A DNA stretch of 64,000 nucleotides from Streptomyces sp. HSG2 (GCF_016598575.1 NZ_CP066801.1:4030001-4094000), one strand, 5' to 3'; positions 24,342 through 31,426 are shown, numbered from the stretch's first letter. A program made the numbers and translations. The notes: generated from the sequence alone by a model not told the origin.

Positions 24342-24941
24342 TCAGGGCCGCGCCCCGCGCTCGACCTGGGGCTTGGGCAGCCGCAGTCGGCGCATCTGGA
24401 GCGAGCGGAGCAGGGCGTACATCACCGCGCCCCGCCTGTTCTCGTCCGGGAACCGCTCACCGAGCGCCTTGCGCAGGCGGACGCCGGTGACGACGGCCTC
24501 CAACACGATCAGGACGATCACGAACAGCCACAGCAGCAGCGCGACGTTCTGCAAGGACGCCACCCGGACCATGCTCAGGACCAGGATGACGACGGCCATC
24601 GGGAGGAAGTACTCCGCGACGTTGAACCGCGAATCGACGAAGTCGCGGGCGAAGCGGCGTACCGGCCCCTTGTCCCGGGCGGGCAGGTAGCGCTCGTCGC
24701 CGCCGGCCAGCGCCCGGCGCTGCCGCTCCATCGCGGCACGGCGCTCCTCGCGGGCCCGCTTGGAGGCCTCCTTGCGGGTCCTGGGGGTATTGGCGACGCT
24801 GCGGCGCTGAGTGCGGGCCTCGCTGCGTTTCGGCGTGGGGCGACCCTTGGGGGCCTGAGGGTCACGGGGCTGATGGGAGTCGGTCGACGTCGCCTGGGCG
24901 GCGGCGGGAGCCTTCTCTTCCTTGGCGCGGCTACGGAACAC
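24342..24941 (-). CDS. DUF3043 membrane protein
   Basis: A 199-residue protein matching the DUF3043 family common in actinobacteria. The first 90 residues are very basic and polar (RTRKEASKRAREERRAAMERQRRAL), with DERYLPARDKGPVRRFARDFVDSR. Two transmembrane helices follow (about 115-160), then a basic cytosolic tail. No function is established. The GTG at 24941 begins VFRSRAKEEKAPAAAQ; longer readings run into the divergent pspA leader. It is divergent from pspA over 268 bp. Confidence 0.85.
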   Translation of the reverse strand: MFRSRAKEEKAPAAAQATSTDSHQPRDPQAPKGRPTPKRSEARTQRRSVANTPRTRKEASKRAREERRAAMERQRRALAGGDERYLPARDKGPVRRFARDFVDSRFNVAEYFLPMAVVILVLSMVRVASLQNVALLLWLFVIVLIVLEAVVTGVRLRKALGERFPDENRRGAVMYALLRSLQMRRLRLPKPQVERGARP

Positions 24942-25209
24942 GAAACCCAAGAGTACGGGGTCGGGGGGCGTATTCCACCGCTCCCCGGGGAACGATCCGG
25001 CAACGCCGGTCGTCGGGGAAGGCAGGAGCGGCCATCGCCCGCCGGGGTCGCGAAATCCTCCCTGCGCCGGATGCTCGGATCGGGGCACTCGTCCTTGGGT
25101 AGGAGCACATCGGCGGCCGGACAGTGCGGTAATGGACGTAGGGCCCGTACTGTGGGTTCTGTCGCAGTCGCTGGAGCTGAAGTCGGTCAGAAGGGGGCGC
25201 GCGAAGCCC

Positions 25210-26022
25210 ATGAGCGGTGTCATGAAGCGTATGGGGATGCTCTTCCGCGCGAAGGCGAACAAGGCCCTGGACCGGGCCGAGGACCCGCGCGAGACCCTCG
25301 ATTACTCGTATCAGAAACAGCTGGAGCTGCTGCAGAAGGTACGCCGGGGCGTGGCCGACGTGGCCACCAGCCGCAAGCGTCTGGAGCTTCAGCTCAACCA
25401 GCTGCAGGGCCAGTCGGGCAAGCTGGAGGACCAGGGCCGCAAGGCGCTCGCGCTGGGCCGCGAGGACCTGGCCAGGGAGGCTCTCTCCCGGCGCGCCGCC
25501 CTCCAGCAGCAGGTGACCGATCTGGAGACGCAGCACGCCACGCTGCAGGGCGAGGAGGAGAAACTCACCCTCGCGGCGCAACGCCTTCAGGCCAAGGTCG
25601 ACGCCTTCCGTACCAGGAAGGAGACGATCAAGGCCACCTACACGGCGGCGCAGGCCCAGACCCGGATCGGCGAGGCGTTCACCGGCATCTCCGAGGAGAT
25701 GGGCGACGTGGGCCTGGCCGTGCAGCGGGCCGAGGACAAGACCGCCCAGCTCCAGGCCCGCTCCGGCGCGATCGACGAGCTGCTCGCCTCCGGCGCCCTG
25801 GACGACCCCTCCGGCACCCACAAGGACGACCTGCAGGTCGAGCTGGACCGCCTCTCCGGTGGTACGGATGTGGAGCTGGAGTTGCAGCGGATGAAGGCCG
25901 AGCTGGCCGGCGGATCGAGCGGTGGGCAGCAGGCCATCGAGGGCGGCGACGGGTCAGAGCAGCCCCAGGCCGGGCCCCGGCAGGAGCCGCGGGACGAGAC
26001 ACCCCGCTTCGACAAGCAGTAG
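25210..26022 (+). CDS. pspA: PspA/IM30 (ESCRT-III-like) phage-shock protein
   Basis: A 270-residue, almost entirely helical coiled-coil protein starting MSGVMKRMGMLFRAKANKALDRAEDP, the typical amphipathic N-terminus of actinobacterial PspA. The family forms ESCRT-III-like rods that bind and protect the cytoplasmic membrane under stress. Long heptad-rich segments run over residues 25-215, followed by an acidic, Gly/Gln-rich tail. The ATG at 25210 was chosen over upstream in-frame starts by family comparison. PspAA is encoded 46 bp downstream. In actinobacteria PspA is usually envelope-stress induced, and the nearby kinase/regulator pair could belong to that response. Confidence 0.92.
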   Translation: MSGVMKRMGMLFRAKANKALDRAEDPRETLDYSYQKQLELLQKVRRGVADVATSRKRLELQLNQLQGQSGKLEDQGRKALALGREDLAREALSRRAALQQQVTDLETQHATLQGEEEKLTLAAQRLQAKVDAFRTRKETIKATYTAAQAQTRIGEAFTGISEEMGDVGLAVQRAEDKTAQLQARSGAIDELLASGALDDPSGTHKDDLQVELDRLSGGTDVELELQRMKAELAGGSSGGQQAIEGGDGSEQPQAGPRQEPRDETPRFDKQ

Positions 26023-26068
26023 CGGGCCGGGTGGCGGCCCGCGCAGCAGCCCACGCCAAGGAGGCGAC

Positions 26069-26350
26069 ATGATCGTGCGGATCATGGGGGAGGGGCAGTT
26101 GAGGTTGTCCGACAGCCACCTCGTCGAGCTGAACAAGCTCGACGAGGAGCTCCAGGCCGAGATGGAGCACGGGGACGGGCCGGGGTTCCGGAACACCCTG
26201 CGACAGCTGCTGGACGAGGTGCGCCGATTGGGCGAACCGGTTCCCGACGATTCCCTGGAGCCGTCCGACCTGATCCTCCCCGCACCGGGGGCCACTCTGG
26301 GAGACGTCCGGCAGCTGCTCAGCGACGACGGCCTCATCCCCGGCACCTGA
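26069..26350 (+). CDS. pspAA: PspA-associated protein PspAA
   Basis: A 93-residue protein starting MIVRIMGEGQLRLSDSHLVELNKLDEEL, the characteristic opening of the PspAA family that accompanies PspA in actinobacteria. It is thought to form a complex with the PspA partner; its biochemical role is unclear. No signal peptide. AAGGAGGCGAC lies just upstream of the ATG, and the 46-bp gap suggests cotranscription with pspA. Confidence 0.88.
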   Translation: MIVRIMGEGQLRLSDSHLVELNKLDEELQAEMEHGDGPGFRNTLRQLLDEVRRLGEPVPDDSLEPSDLILPAPGATLGDVRQLLSDDGLIPGT

Positions 26351-26477
26351 ACGGCCGAGTCCGGATCCGCTCGTCCGCCGAGCGTCGGGCCCGTGCCGCC
26401 CCGGAGCGACCCCGCCGCGGGCCCTCGTCCGCCGAGAGGGTCCCCGGGACTCGCCTCGACGACTACCGTGAACCCTC

Positions 26478-27734
26478 GTGACCCTCCTGGAGCGCGCCCG
26501 GTGGCGGCCGGCCGGCCATCCCCTCGCCTTGGACGCGACCCTCGCCGCGGCCGTCCTGACCTGCATGGTCGTCGCCTCGTTCGTCGACCCGCACGGCCCC
26601 GACGGAGTCGCCTGGGGCGCGCGCGCCCCCGAACCGGCGAGTCTGCTGCTGATGACGCTGGGGGCGGCGGCCCTCGTCCCACGACGCCGGGCCCCCCGCA
26701 CCGTCCTCGTCCTGACCGGCGCGCTGGCCCTGGTGGAGAGCGTGACCGGCGACCCGCGCGCCCCCGTGGTGATGGCGGCGGTCGTCGCCCTGTACACCGT
26801 GGCCGCGCACACCGATCGGCCCACCACCTGGCGGGCGGGACTGCTGACTTCGACGGTCCTCACCTGCGCCGCCATGGCCGCCGGCCCGCTCCCCTGGTAC
26901 GCGCAGGAGAACCTCGCCGTCCTGGCCTGGACCGGCATCGGCGCCACCGCCGGCGACGCGGTGCGCAGTCGCCGCGCCTTCGTGCGTGCCATCCGGGAGC
27001 GCGCGGAGAGGGCCGAGCGCTCCCGCGAGGAGGAGGCCCGACGGAGGGTCGCCGAGGAGCGGCTGCGCATCGCCCGCGACCTGCACGACGCGGTCGCCCA
27101 CCACATCGCCCTGGTCAGCGTGCAGGCCGGGGTCGCCGCGCACGTGCTGGAACGCCGCCCCGACCAGGCCAAGGAGGCCCTCGGACAAGTGCGCGTCGCC
27201 GCCCGATCCGCCCTGGACGAGCTTCGGGCCACGGTCGGTCTGCTGCGCTACTCCGAGGACGGCGCGCCGACGGAACCCGCCCCGGGACTGGACCGACTCG
27301 ACGAGCTGGCCGGCACCTTCCGCGGCGCCGGGCTGCCGGTCGAGGTGGCCCGAGCGGACCAGGGAACCACGCTCACCGGAGCGGTCGATCTGGCGGGCTA
27401 CCGCATCGTCCAGGAAGCGCTCACCAATGTGCGCAAGCACGCCGGTCCGCGGGCCAAGGCGGAAGTCAGCGTCGTCCGGGTGGGGCCCTGGATCGAGATC
27501 ACCGTGCTCGACGACGGCGCCGGACCCGGCGCCGGCGCGGCGTCGGGCGGGGGGCACGGCCTGATCGGCATGCGGGAGAGGGCGGTCGCGGTGCGTGGCT
27601 CCCTCACCGCGGGCCCTCGGTTCGGGGGCGGCTTTCGCGTCCATGCCATCCTCCCGGTCGACCACGGGTCGGCGGCGGCCGGCCCTCCGCCGCCGGCCGA
27701 TCGGCGCGCCGACGACCGGGAGCGCACCCGATGA
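26478..27734 (+). CDS. NarL-type sensor histidine kinase
   Basis: A 418-residue membrane kinase. Residues 1-160 hold about five or six hydrophobic segments without an obvious extracellular sensor domain. The HisKA_3 dimerisation domain has the phospho-acceptor His203 in IARDLHDAVAHHIALVSVQAG. The ATPase domain shows IVQEALTNVRKHAG (N box) and GHGLIGMRERAVAVRG (G boxes). It starts with GTG at 26478. Its stop overlaps the ATG of a response-regulator remnant (ATGA at 27731-27734), proving that the original partner gene was translationally coupled. That gene is now interrupted by a 3-kb islet, so the intact partner begins at 30713. Confidence 0.93.
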   Translation: MTLLERARWRPAGHPLALDATLAAAVLTCMVVASFVDPHGPDGVAWGARAPEPASLLLMTLGAAALVPRRRAPRTVLVLTGALALVESVTGDPRAPVVMAAVVALYTVAAHTDRPTTWRAGLLTSTVLTCAAMAAGPLPWYAQENLAVLAWTGIGATAGDAVRSRRAFVRAIRERAERAERSREEEARRRVAEERLRIARDLHDAVAHHIALVSVQAGVAAHVLERRPDQAKEALGQVRVAARSALDELRATVGLLRYSEDGAPTEPAPGLDRLDELAGTFRGAGLPVEVARADQGTTLTGAVDLAGYRIVQEALTNVRKHAGPRAKAEVSVVRVGPWIEITVLDDGAGPGAGAASGGGHGLIGMRERAVAVRGSLTAGPRFGGGFRVHAILPVDHGSAAAGPPPPADRRADDRERTR

Positions 27735-27766
27735 CCATCCGTGTCCTGCTCGCCGAGGAGGAGTGA
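27731..27766 (+). pseudogene. 5' remnant of the response-regulator gene (11 codons)
   Basis: The reading frame MTIRVLLAEEE-stop starts in a 4-bp overlap with the kinase stop. MTIRVLLA plus an acidic pair is the canonical first beta strand of a NarL-type receiver. The downstream intact regulator contains VRVLLADDQALL, so this is the detached beginning of the same gene, cut off where the islet begins. Confidence 0.85.
27743..27758 (+). repeat. Left copy of imperfect direct repeat flanking the islet
   Basis: GTCCTGCTCGCCGAGG, part of the broken response-regulator start. It matches GTCCTCCTCGCCGACG at 30758-30773 in 14 of 16 positions, with the exact core CTCGCCGA. The two copies are 3015 bp apart. 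Confidence 0.7.
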
Positions 27767-27977
27767 ATCCTTGCACTTGTGGCTCTGAGCTGCGGTCTTG
27801 GCTGGTCTGGCCGGTCCGGTAGGCAGTCGTCCCGCTCCGCTCTCGTGCGTAGGGGCTCGTCCTACGACCGGGATTCCGCGCCGAGACCGGAACCGACCCG
27901 AAGCCGGACGGACTCTCTGTGATCTGCGACTGCTACGCATGGCGGACACAGGGGCCTTTCTCATTTCTGGCGGTGTG

Positions 27978-29165
27978 TCAAATATCGTAAGGATCGTCAC
28001 TTATCTCGGCTTCGATATGGTGAAGCGCGTCCTTTAGGTTCCTCGGTGCGGCAGGCGTACCCTTGCCCTTGTTGGCCACTTTGGCCAACAGGTTGAGGCT
28101 GATCACAGAAGACATCTCACTTACGGCGGGGCTGAGTTTCCCTGCCTCTTCTTCTGCCTCTTGCCATGCTCCTACTTCGAGTAGGCAGGCCAGCAAGCGA
28201 ACGGCTGCAATATTCCGATATCCAACCTGCGTGCCTGCTTCCGGCTCCATGGCACGCTGAAGTATCGGGATTGCTGCGCGCCATTGGCCGCTTTCCTGTA
28301 GTGCTCGACCGTGTTGCCTGTCGATTTCTCGTTCAGTCACCCACCATGCCCAGGAAGGTTCGTTGTCGGGCACGCTGTCTTGCAGTAGCGAGCGAGCACG
28401 GTCGAAGATTCGTACAGCGTCAGAGCTATTGACACCACCTGCCAGTGCCAGCCCTTGCGCTTCCCTCCCCCTGAACATGGCTTCCACGCGCGGAGTTACG
28501 TCAACTGAGTCGATGACTGATCGCGCGATAGCCAATTCTTCACGTGGCCTACCGTTCCACCCGGCGAGAAGTCCGATGTTCTGAAGGGTGATCAGTTCCG
28601 TTGACCTGTCGCCAGACAACTTCGCCAGACATAGCGCCTCTTGGCTAAATCTCCGGGACGCGCTGAACTTGCCTTCGTTACACAGTGCCCATCCAGCGAT
28701 TTCAGCCAACTCGGCTGCCGCCGACTGAATGTCGCGCTCATACTTGGGGTCATAGTCCCCATCCCCAAGGCGACGGTGAACGGTCTTGAAAGAACGAGCG
28801 GCTAAATCCGCAATGGGAAGCCCGTGCATCTCGTTGTCAAGGGCTACCAGTCTCTGCGACATCTGCCGAATGGTAAGCGCGTAATCATCTTTCCGCTGGC
28901 CGTTCAGAGTGGGCAGCGACAAGGTCGAACCAGCGAGACTCCGAGGCGTCTTGAGTTCATCCACGGTTACGCCCAACGCCTCAGCAATGAGCGGAAGCCA
29001 CTCGCGGGGCGTGCGTTTCCCCGTCTCGTAGCGGCTGATCTCCTGGCGCCCGATCGGGTCCCCGCTGAGGCTCGCCAACCGGCACACCTCGCGCGCTAGC
29101 CGTGCTTGACTCCACCCCCGCGCTTCGCGAAGGCGCTTGATGTTGGCCCCGACGACGCTGGTCAT
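27978..29165 (-). CDS. XRE-family regulator with TPR-like C-terminal domain
   Basis: A 395-residue regulator. Residues 5-75 are an XRE/Cro helix-turn-helix (NIKRLREARGWSQARLAREV, then IGRQEISRYETGKRTPREWL). The remaining 300 residues are helical repeats resembling TPRs (AELAEIAGWALCNEGKFSA, FSQEALCLAKLSGDRSTEL, and later WRAAIPILQRAMEPEAGTQ), suited to binding a peptide or protein. Codon use and GC are unlike the flanking core genes, and Leu121 is encoded by TTA (28805-28803), which in Streptomyces needs the bldA tRNA. GGAGG ends one base before the ATG, too close for normal initiation, so a leaderless mRNA or another start is possible. It is divergent from the small-gene operon. Confidence 0.85.
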   Translation of the reverse strand: MTSVVGANIKRLREARGWSQARLAREVCRLASLSGDPIGRQEISRYETGKRTPREWLPLIAEALGVTVDELKTPRSLAGSTLSLPTLNGQRKDDYALTIRQMSQRLVALDNEMHGLPIADLAARSFKTVHRRLGDGDYDPKYERDIQSAAAELAEIAGWALCNEGKFSASRRFSQEALCLAKLSGDRSTELITLQNIGLLAGWNGRPREELAIARSVIDSVDVTPRVEAMFRGREAQGLALAGGVNSSDAVRIFDRARSLLQDSVPDNEPSWAWWVTEREIDRQHGRALQESGQWRAAIPILQRAMEPEAGTQVGYRNIAAVRLLACLLEVGAWQEAEEEAGKLSPAVSEMSSVISLNLLAKVANKGKGTPAAPRNLKDALHHIEAEISDDPYDI

Positions 29166-29173
29166 ACCTCCAT

Positions 29174-29216
29174 TGTGGCCTACATGGGGCCGACAGTAGG
29201 CCGACAGTTGGCCGCT
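29174..29216. promoter_or_regulatory. Four GGCC boxes at 11-bp spacing between divergent islet promoters
   Basis: GGCC occurs at 29177, 29188, 29199 and 29210, an exact 11-bp period. Two of the units read GGCCGACAGT in direct repeat (29188-29197, 29199-29208), and GGCCTAC (29177-29183) is an inverted match of GTAGGCC (29196-29202). The array lies 12-50 bp upstream of the XRE start and 104-143 bp upstream of the small-gene operon, the position expected for an autoregulatory operator. Confidence 0.65.
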
Positions 29217-29224
29217 GTGCCGTT

Positions 29225-29288
29225 GCTCTCCAGGTCGGAAGGGTTGGGAGAGCAGCAAATACCCCCGCGACGGGCGAACGTCCGGGGG
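29225..29288 (+). promoter_or_regulatory. Two hairpins in the leader of the small-gene operon
   Basis: GCTCTCC (29225-29231) can pair with GGAGAGC (29247-29253), and CCCCCG (29262-29267) with CGGGGG (29283-29288). They lie in tandem between the GGCC array and the first gene (29320). They could be an attenuator or the second could simply occlude an upstream GTG at 29290. Confidence 0.4.
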
Positions 29289-29319
29289 CGTGGCCACCAA
29301 CCGCGTGGAGATTGATGAC

Positions 29320-29613
29320 ATGCCAAGAGCTACAGCGCGGCTGTTCCTGCCGCTGCTACGGCTCCTACTTCCCTCTGTAGGGCGCCATCGGGCATCCGAA
29401 CCGTCCCCGAGCGTCCTGCCTCAGCACACACCCGACCGGCCCACGCTCGTTCTGTGGGGTGAGGACATCGGACTTGTCCGCCCATACGTGATCGCTCACG
29501 AGCGGCGCGAGGAAGCGCGTCGGCAGCGCGCCCGCCGCCGTTCCCTGTGGCCGACGGTCCATGGCGTGGACATCGGCCCCCGGCTCATCCACGGAGGGGA
29601 GGTGAGAGCGTGA
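29320..29613 (+). CDS. Small basic islet protein, first gene of the mini-operon
   Basis: A 97-residue protein with a hydrophobic N-terminus (LFLPLLRLLLP), a Pro-rich middle, and the conserved-looking LVLWGEDIGLVRPYVIAHERREEARRQRARRRSLW. From memory, Streptomyces proteins with this GEDVGLVRPY-AHERREEARR core sit next to XRE regulators and DUF397/DUF7848 genes; function is unknown. GGAG (29307-29310) is spaced nine bases before ATG 29320; an in-frame GTG at 29290 is less well placed. Its stop overlaps the next start (GTGA at 29610-29613). Confidence 0.75.
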   Translation: MPRATARLFLPLLRLLLPSVGRHRASEPSPSVLPQHTPDRPTLVLWGEDIGLVRPYVIAHERREEARRQRARRRSLWPTVHGVDIGPRLIHGGEVRA

Positions 29614-29771
29614 CCGCCGAAGTCTCCGAGTACCCCCGCCCGGCGGACGTCGAGCAACTCCAGTCGGCATACGTCCTGCACAGGCAGGAATGCCGGACGT
29701 GCGCCCCTGACCGGTCGTGTGACATAGCGCGTCGGCTGGAAGAGGCACGGCGGAAGGCGGGTGCGTCATGA
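29610..29771 (+). CDS. 53-residue Cys-containing islet protein
   Basis: A tiny protein, VTAEVSEYPRPADVEQLQSA onward, with HRQECRTCAPDRSCDIARRLEEARR: a Cys-x2-Cys-x5-Cys cluster preceded by His, suitable for one zinc ion, between two helices. The GTG start overlaps the previous stop and the gene's own stop overlaps the next ATG (ATGA at 29768-29771), so it is embedded in a coupled series. No family with a known function is recognised. Confidence 0.72.
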   Translation: MTAEVSEYPRPADVEQLQSAYVLHRQECRTCAPDRSCDIARRLEEARRKAGAS

Positions 29772-30007
29772 CGCGCGCCGTCTACCGGTTCCGTGAGTAC
29801 ACGATCGGCCCTGATCTCCGGCCGGAAGCCGAACCGACCACATCAGCGATGCGGTGCATGACGTGCGGAGAGACCAGCGGCCGTGCCGAGGAGTCCGACG
29901 ACGGCACGGCGTGGGCGGTCAAGCATCTCAAGGCCAACCCTGACCACTTGGAGTACCGGGAGCACATCACGCGCCCGTACCGATTCGAGCCGGGAGCGTG
30001 GCAGTGA
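29768..30007 (+). CDS. DUF7848-type small zinc-finger-like protein
   Basis: A 79-residue protein, MTRAVYRFREYTIGPDLRPE onward. MRCMTCGETSGRAEES supplies a CxxC, and AVKHLKANPDHLEYRE supplies two His, together like a C2H2-type knuckle. I recognise the overall pattern as the DUF7848 family, found in Streptomyces beside XRE regulators. It overlaps both neighbours by four bases. Function is unknown; DNA, RNA or protein binding through zinc is an inference. Confidence 0.8.
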   Translation: MTRAVYRFREYTIGPDLRPEAEPTTSAMRCMTCGETSGRAEESDDGTAWAVKHLKANPDHLEYREHITRPYRFEPGAWQ

Positions 30008-30192
30008 AGGACCGGAAGACCCTTGAGCGGGAGATTCTGAACCCGCCTGCCCACCGGATCGGGGGCACGGTCGGAGACGACGTGATGACCGTGCACAAGG
30101 TCCGCGACGGCAAGCCCGTATGCGGCGCTGTCGGCACCGTGGACGAGTGGCACCGCCGCGTGACGTGCTCCGCCTGCCTGGCCGGCGAGTAG
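30004..30192 (+). CDS. 62-residue Cys-containing islet protein
   Basis: VKDRKTLEREILNPPAHRIG onward, with a likely metal cluster in HKVRDGKPVCGAVG and TCSACLAGE (one His, one Cys and a CxxC at the very C-terminus). The GTG start is in a 4-bp overlap with the previous stop (GTGA at 30004-30007). It closes the run of four coupled genes. Related small proteins occur in the same setting in other Streptomyces as far as I recall. Confidence 0.72.
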   Translation: MKDRKTLEREILNPPAHRIGGTVGDDVMTVHKVRDGKPVCGAVGTVDEWHRRVTCSACLAGE

Positions 30193-30295
30193 CCCCCTGA
30201 TTCCCGCCCTGGCGGATGACCGCTACGGCCTGCCGGGACGGGTGCGCGACGGCGCTGGGACCGTTTCCCCGTACTGCGACGAAGGGTTCAACGTC

Positions 30296-30506
30296 ATGTC
30301 CGCAGTGCCCGAGTTCGAGTTCCGTACGTCCAGTGTGTGCAAGTACGACAACAGCGACCCCCACTGTGTGGAGGTGGCGACGAACGTCCCCGGCGGGGTG
30401 GCGGACCTCGACTTCGAGACCGGCGGCACGGTCGAGTTCACGGCGGTTGAACGGACCGACTTTCCTGGCCGGTGCCAAGCCGGGTGAGTTCGACCTGTCG
30501 GCGTAG
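30296..30506 (+). pseudogene. DUF397 gene with a one-base frameshift
   Basis: The frame from ATG 30296 (MSAVPEFEFRTSSVCKYDNS, then CVEVATNV and GGTVEFTAVERTDF) is the usual DUF397 pattern, but after TTT at 30461-30463 it runs into PGRCQAG and a stop at 30487. In the neighbouring frame the expected DUF397 ending appears, FLAGAKPGEFDLSA, with a stop at 30504-30506. Removing one T from GACTTTCCTGG restores a single 69-residue frame. DUF397 proteins partner XRE regulators (as in WhiJ/BldB-type systems of Streptomyces). Either the gene is dead or this is a sequencing error. Confidence 0.72.
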
Positions 30507-30515
30507 GGAGTTCCC

Positions 30516-30716
30516 ATGGCGCGGTGCCCGCAGTGCGGAAGCGGCGCGGAACCCGACCCGGAGCACTCCGGTGTGGTGTGGTGCCTGTCGTGCCGGCATG
30601 CGTGGACACCGCCGCGTGAGCGGAGCTGCCCCGGCTACCGGCCCCCGCTGTGCGCTTCCCCCGTGGCGCAAGGCGGGGGCTCTGCCATGCCTGCCGGACA
30701 TACGCTTTCCCCATGA
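30516..30716 (+). CDS. Small zinc-ribbon protein at the islet's right end
   Basis: A 66-residue ORF starting MARCPQCGSGAEPDPEHSG. CPQC and CLSCRHAW give two CxxC pairs, a classical zinc ribbon in the first 30 residues. Residues 38-66 are Pro/Ser/Ala-rich and run across a hairpin (30658-30679), so the functional part may be only the ribbon. Its stop overlaps the ATG of the response regulator (ATGA at 30713-30716), so after the insertion translation of the regulator may be coupled to this islet gene. Confidence 0.6.
   Translation: MARCPQCGSGAEPDPEHSGVVWCLSCRHAWTPPRERSCPGYRPPLCASPVAQGGGSAMPAGHTLSP
30658..30679 (+). terminator. GC hairpin near the islet's right end
   Basis: CCCCCG (30658-30663) pairs with CGGGGG (30674-30679) around a 10-base loop, within the 3' part of the zinc-ribbon ORF and 34 bp upstream of the response-regulator start. 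Possible end of the islet operon, which would leave the regulator dependent on another promoter. Confidence 0.4.
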
Positions 30717-31426
30717 CTTCGCCGCACGTCGGGGACCCCAGCGCAAGATGTGTAAGAGTCCTCCTCGCCGACGACCAGGCGCTGCTGCGCAGCGCCTTCC
30801 GGGTACTGGTCGACTCGGAACCCGACATGGAAGTGGTGGGCGAGGCGGCGGACGGGGCCGAGGCGGTCCGTCTCGCGCGGGAGCGGCGCGCGGACGTCGT
30901 CCTCATGGACATCCGCATGCCCGGCACGGACGGATTCGCGGCCACCAGGGCGATAGCCGCCGATCCGGCGCTCACGGGTGTCCGGGTGGTCATCCTGACC
31001 ACGTTCGAGGTCGACGACTACGTGGTCCGCGCGCTGCGGGCCGGCGCCTCCGGCTTCCTGGGCAAGGGGTCCGAGCCGGAGGAACTGCTCAACGCCATCC
31101 GGGTCGCCGCCGGCGGCGACGCCCTGTTGTCCCCCGCGGCGACCAAGGGGCTGATCGCCCGGTTCCTCGCCCAGGGGACCTTCGACGACGGCGAGGGCCC
31201 GCCGGGGGCCGAGCGTCTCGGCTCCCTCACCGTCCGGGAGCGCGAGGTCCTGGTGCAGGTCGCGGGCGGGCACTCCAACGAGGGGATCGCGGAGAGGCTG
31301 CGGGTCAGCCCCCTCACCGTGAAGACCCATGTCAACCGGGCCATGGCCAAGCTCGGTGCCCGCGATCGGGCTCAGCTCGTGGTGATCGCCTACGAGTCCG
31401 GGCTGGTCCGTCCGAGGATGGAGTGA
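30713..31426 (+). CDS. NarL/LuxR-family response regulator with a new N-terminus
   Basis: A 237-residue regulator. The receiver domain has the acidic pair Asp20-Asp21 (VLLADDQALLR), the phospho-acceptor Asp66 in VVLMDIRMPGTDG, VVILTTFEVDDY and GKGSEPEELLNAIR. The LuxR HTH is LTVREREVLVQVAGGHSNEGIAERLRVSPLTVKTHVNRAM. The first dozen residues (MTSPHVGDPSARC) are extra compared with family norm and come from the islet side of the junction. It was originally coupled to the kinase gene ending at 27734 and is now 3 kb away. It may control the RND gene downstream. Confidence 0.9.
   Translation: MTSPHVGDPSARCVRVLLADDQALLRSAFRVLVDSEPDMEVVGEAADGAEAVRLARERRADVVLMDIRMPGTDGFAATRAIAADPALTGVRVVILTTFEVDDYVVRALRAGASGFLGKGSEPEELLNAIRVAAGGDALLSPAATKGLIARFLAQGTFDDGEGPPGAERLGSLTVREREVLVQVAGGHSNEGIAERLRVSPLTVKTHVNRAMAKLGARDRAQLVVIAYESGLVRPRME
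30758..30773 (+). repeat. Right copy of imperfect direct repeat flanking the islet
   Basis: GTCCTCCTCGCCGACG, encoding VLLADD of the intact receiver domain. It pairs with the left copy at 27743-27758 and marks where the response-regulator sequence resumes. Confidence 0.7.

Larger units (their letters stand above)
27757..30757. mobile_element. About 3-kb genomic islet inserted in a response-regulator gene
   Basis: The DNA between the two copies of the response-regulator start differs from its surroundings: visibly lower GC in 27950-29250, a TTA codon, and genes of accessory Streptomyces families (XRE/TPR regulator, small Cys-rich proteins, DUF7848, DUF397). It separates a histidine kinase from its partner. 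No integrase, transposase, terminal inverted repeat or tRNA is visible, so it may be a decayed integrative element, a passenger of recombination at the conserved receiver sequence, or a hotspot cassette. The first 210 bp (27767-27977) hold no gene, only a small inverted repeat (CGTAGG 27848-27853 with CCTACG 27861-27866). Confidence 0.6.

Noticed and set aside
27757..30757. Integrative plasmid or phage
   Set aside because: No integrase, excisionase, replication, transfer or transposase gene and no tRNA att site were found; only a short imperfect direct repeat and small regulatory genes.
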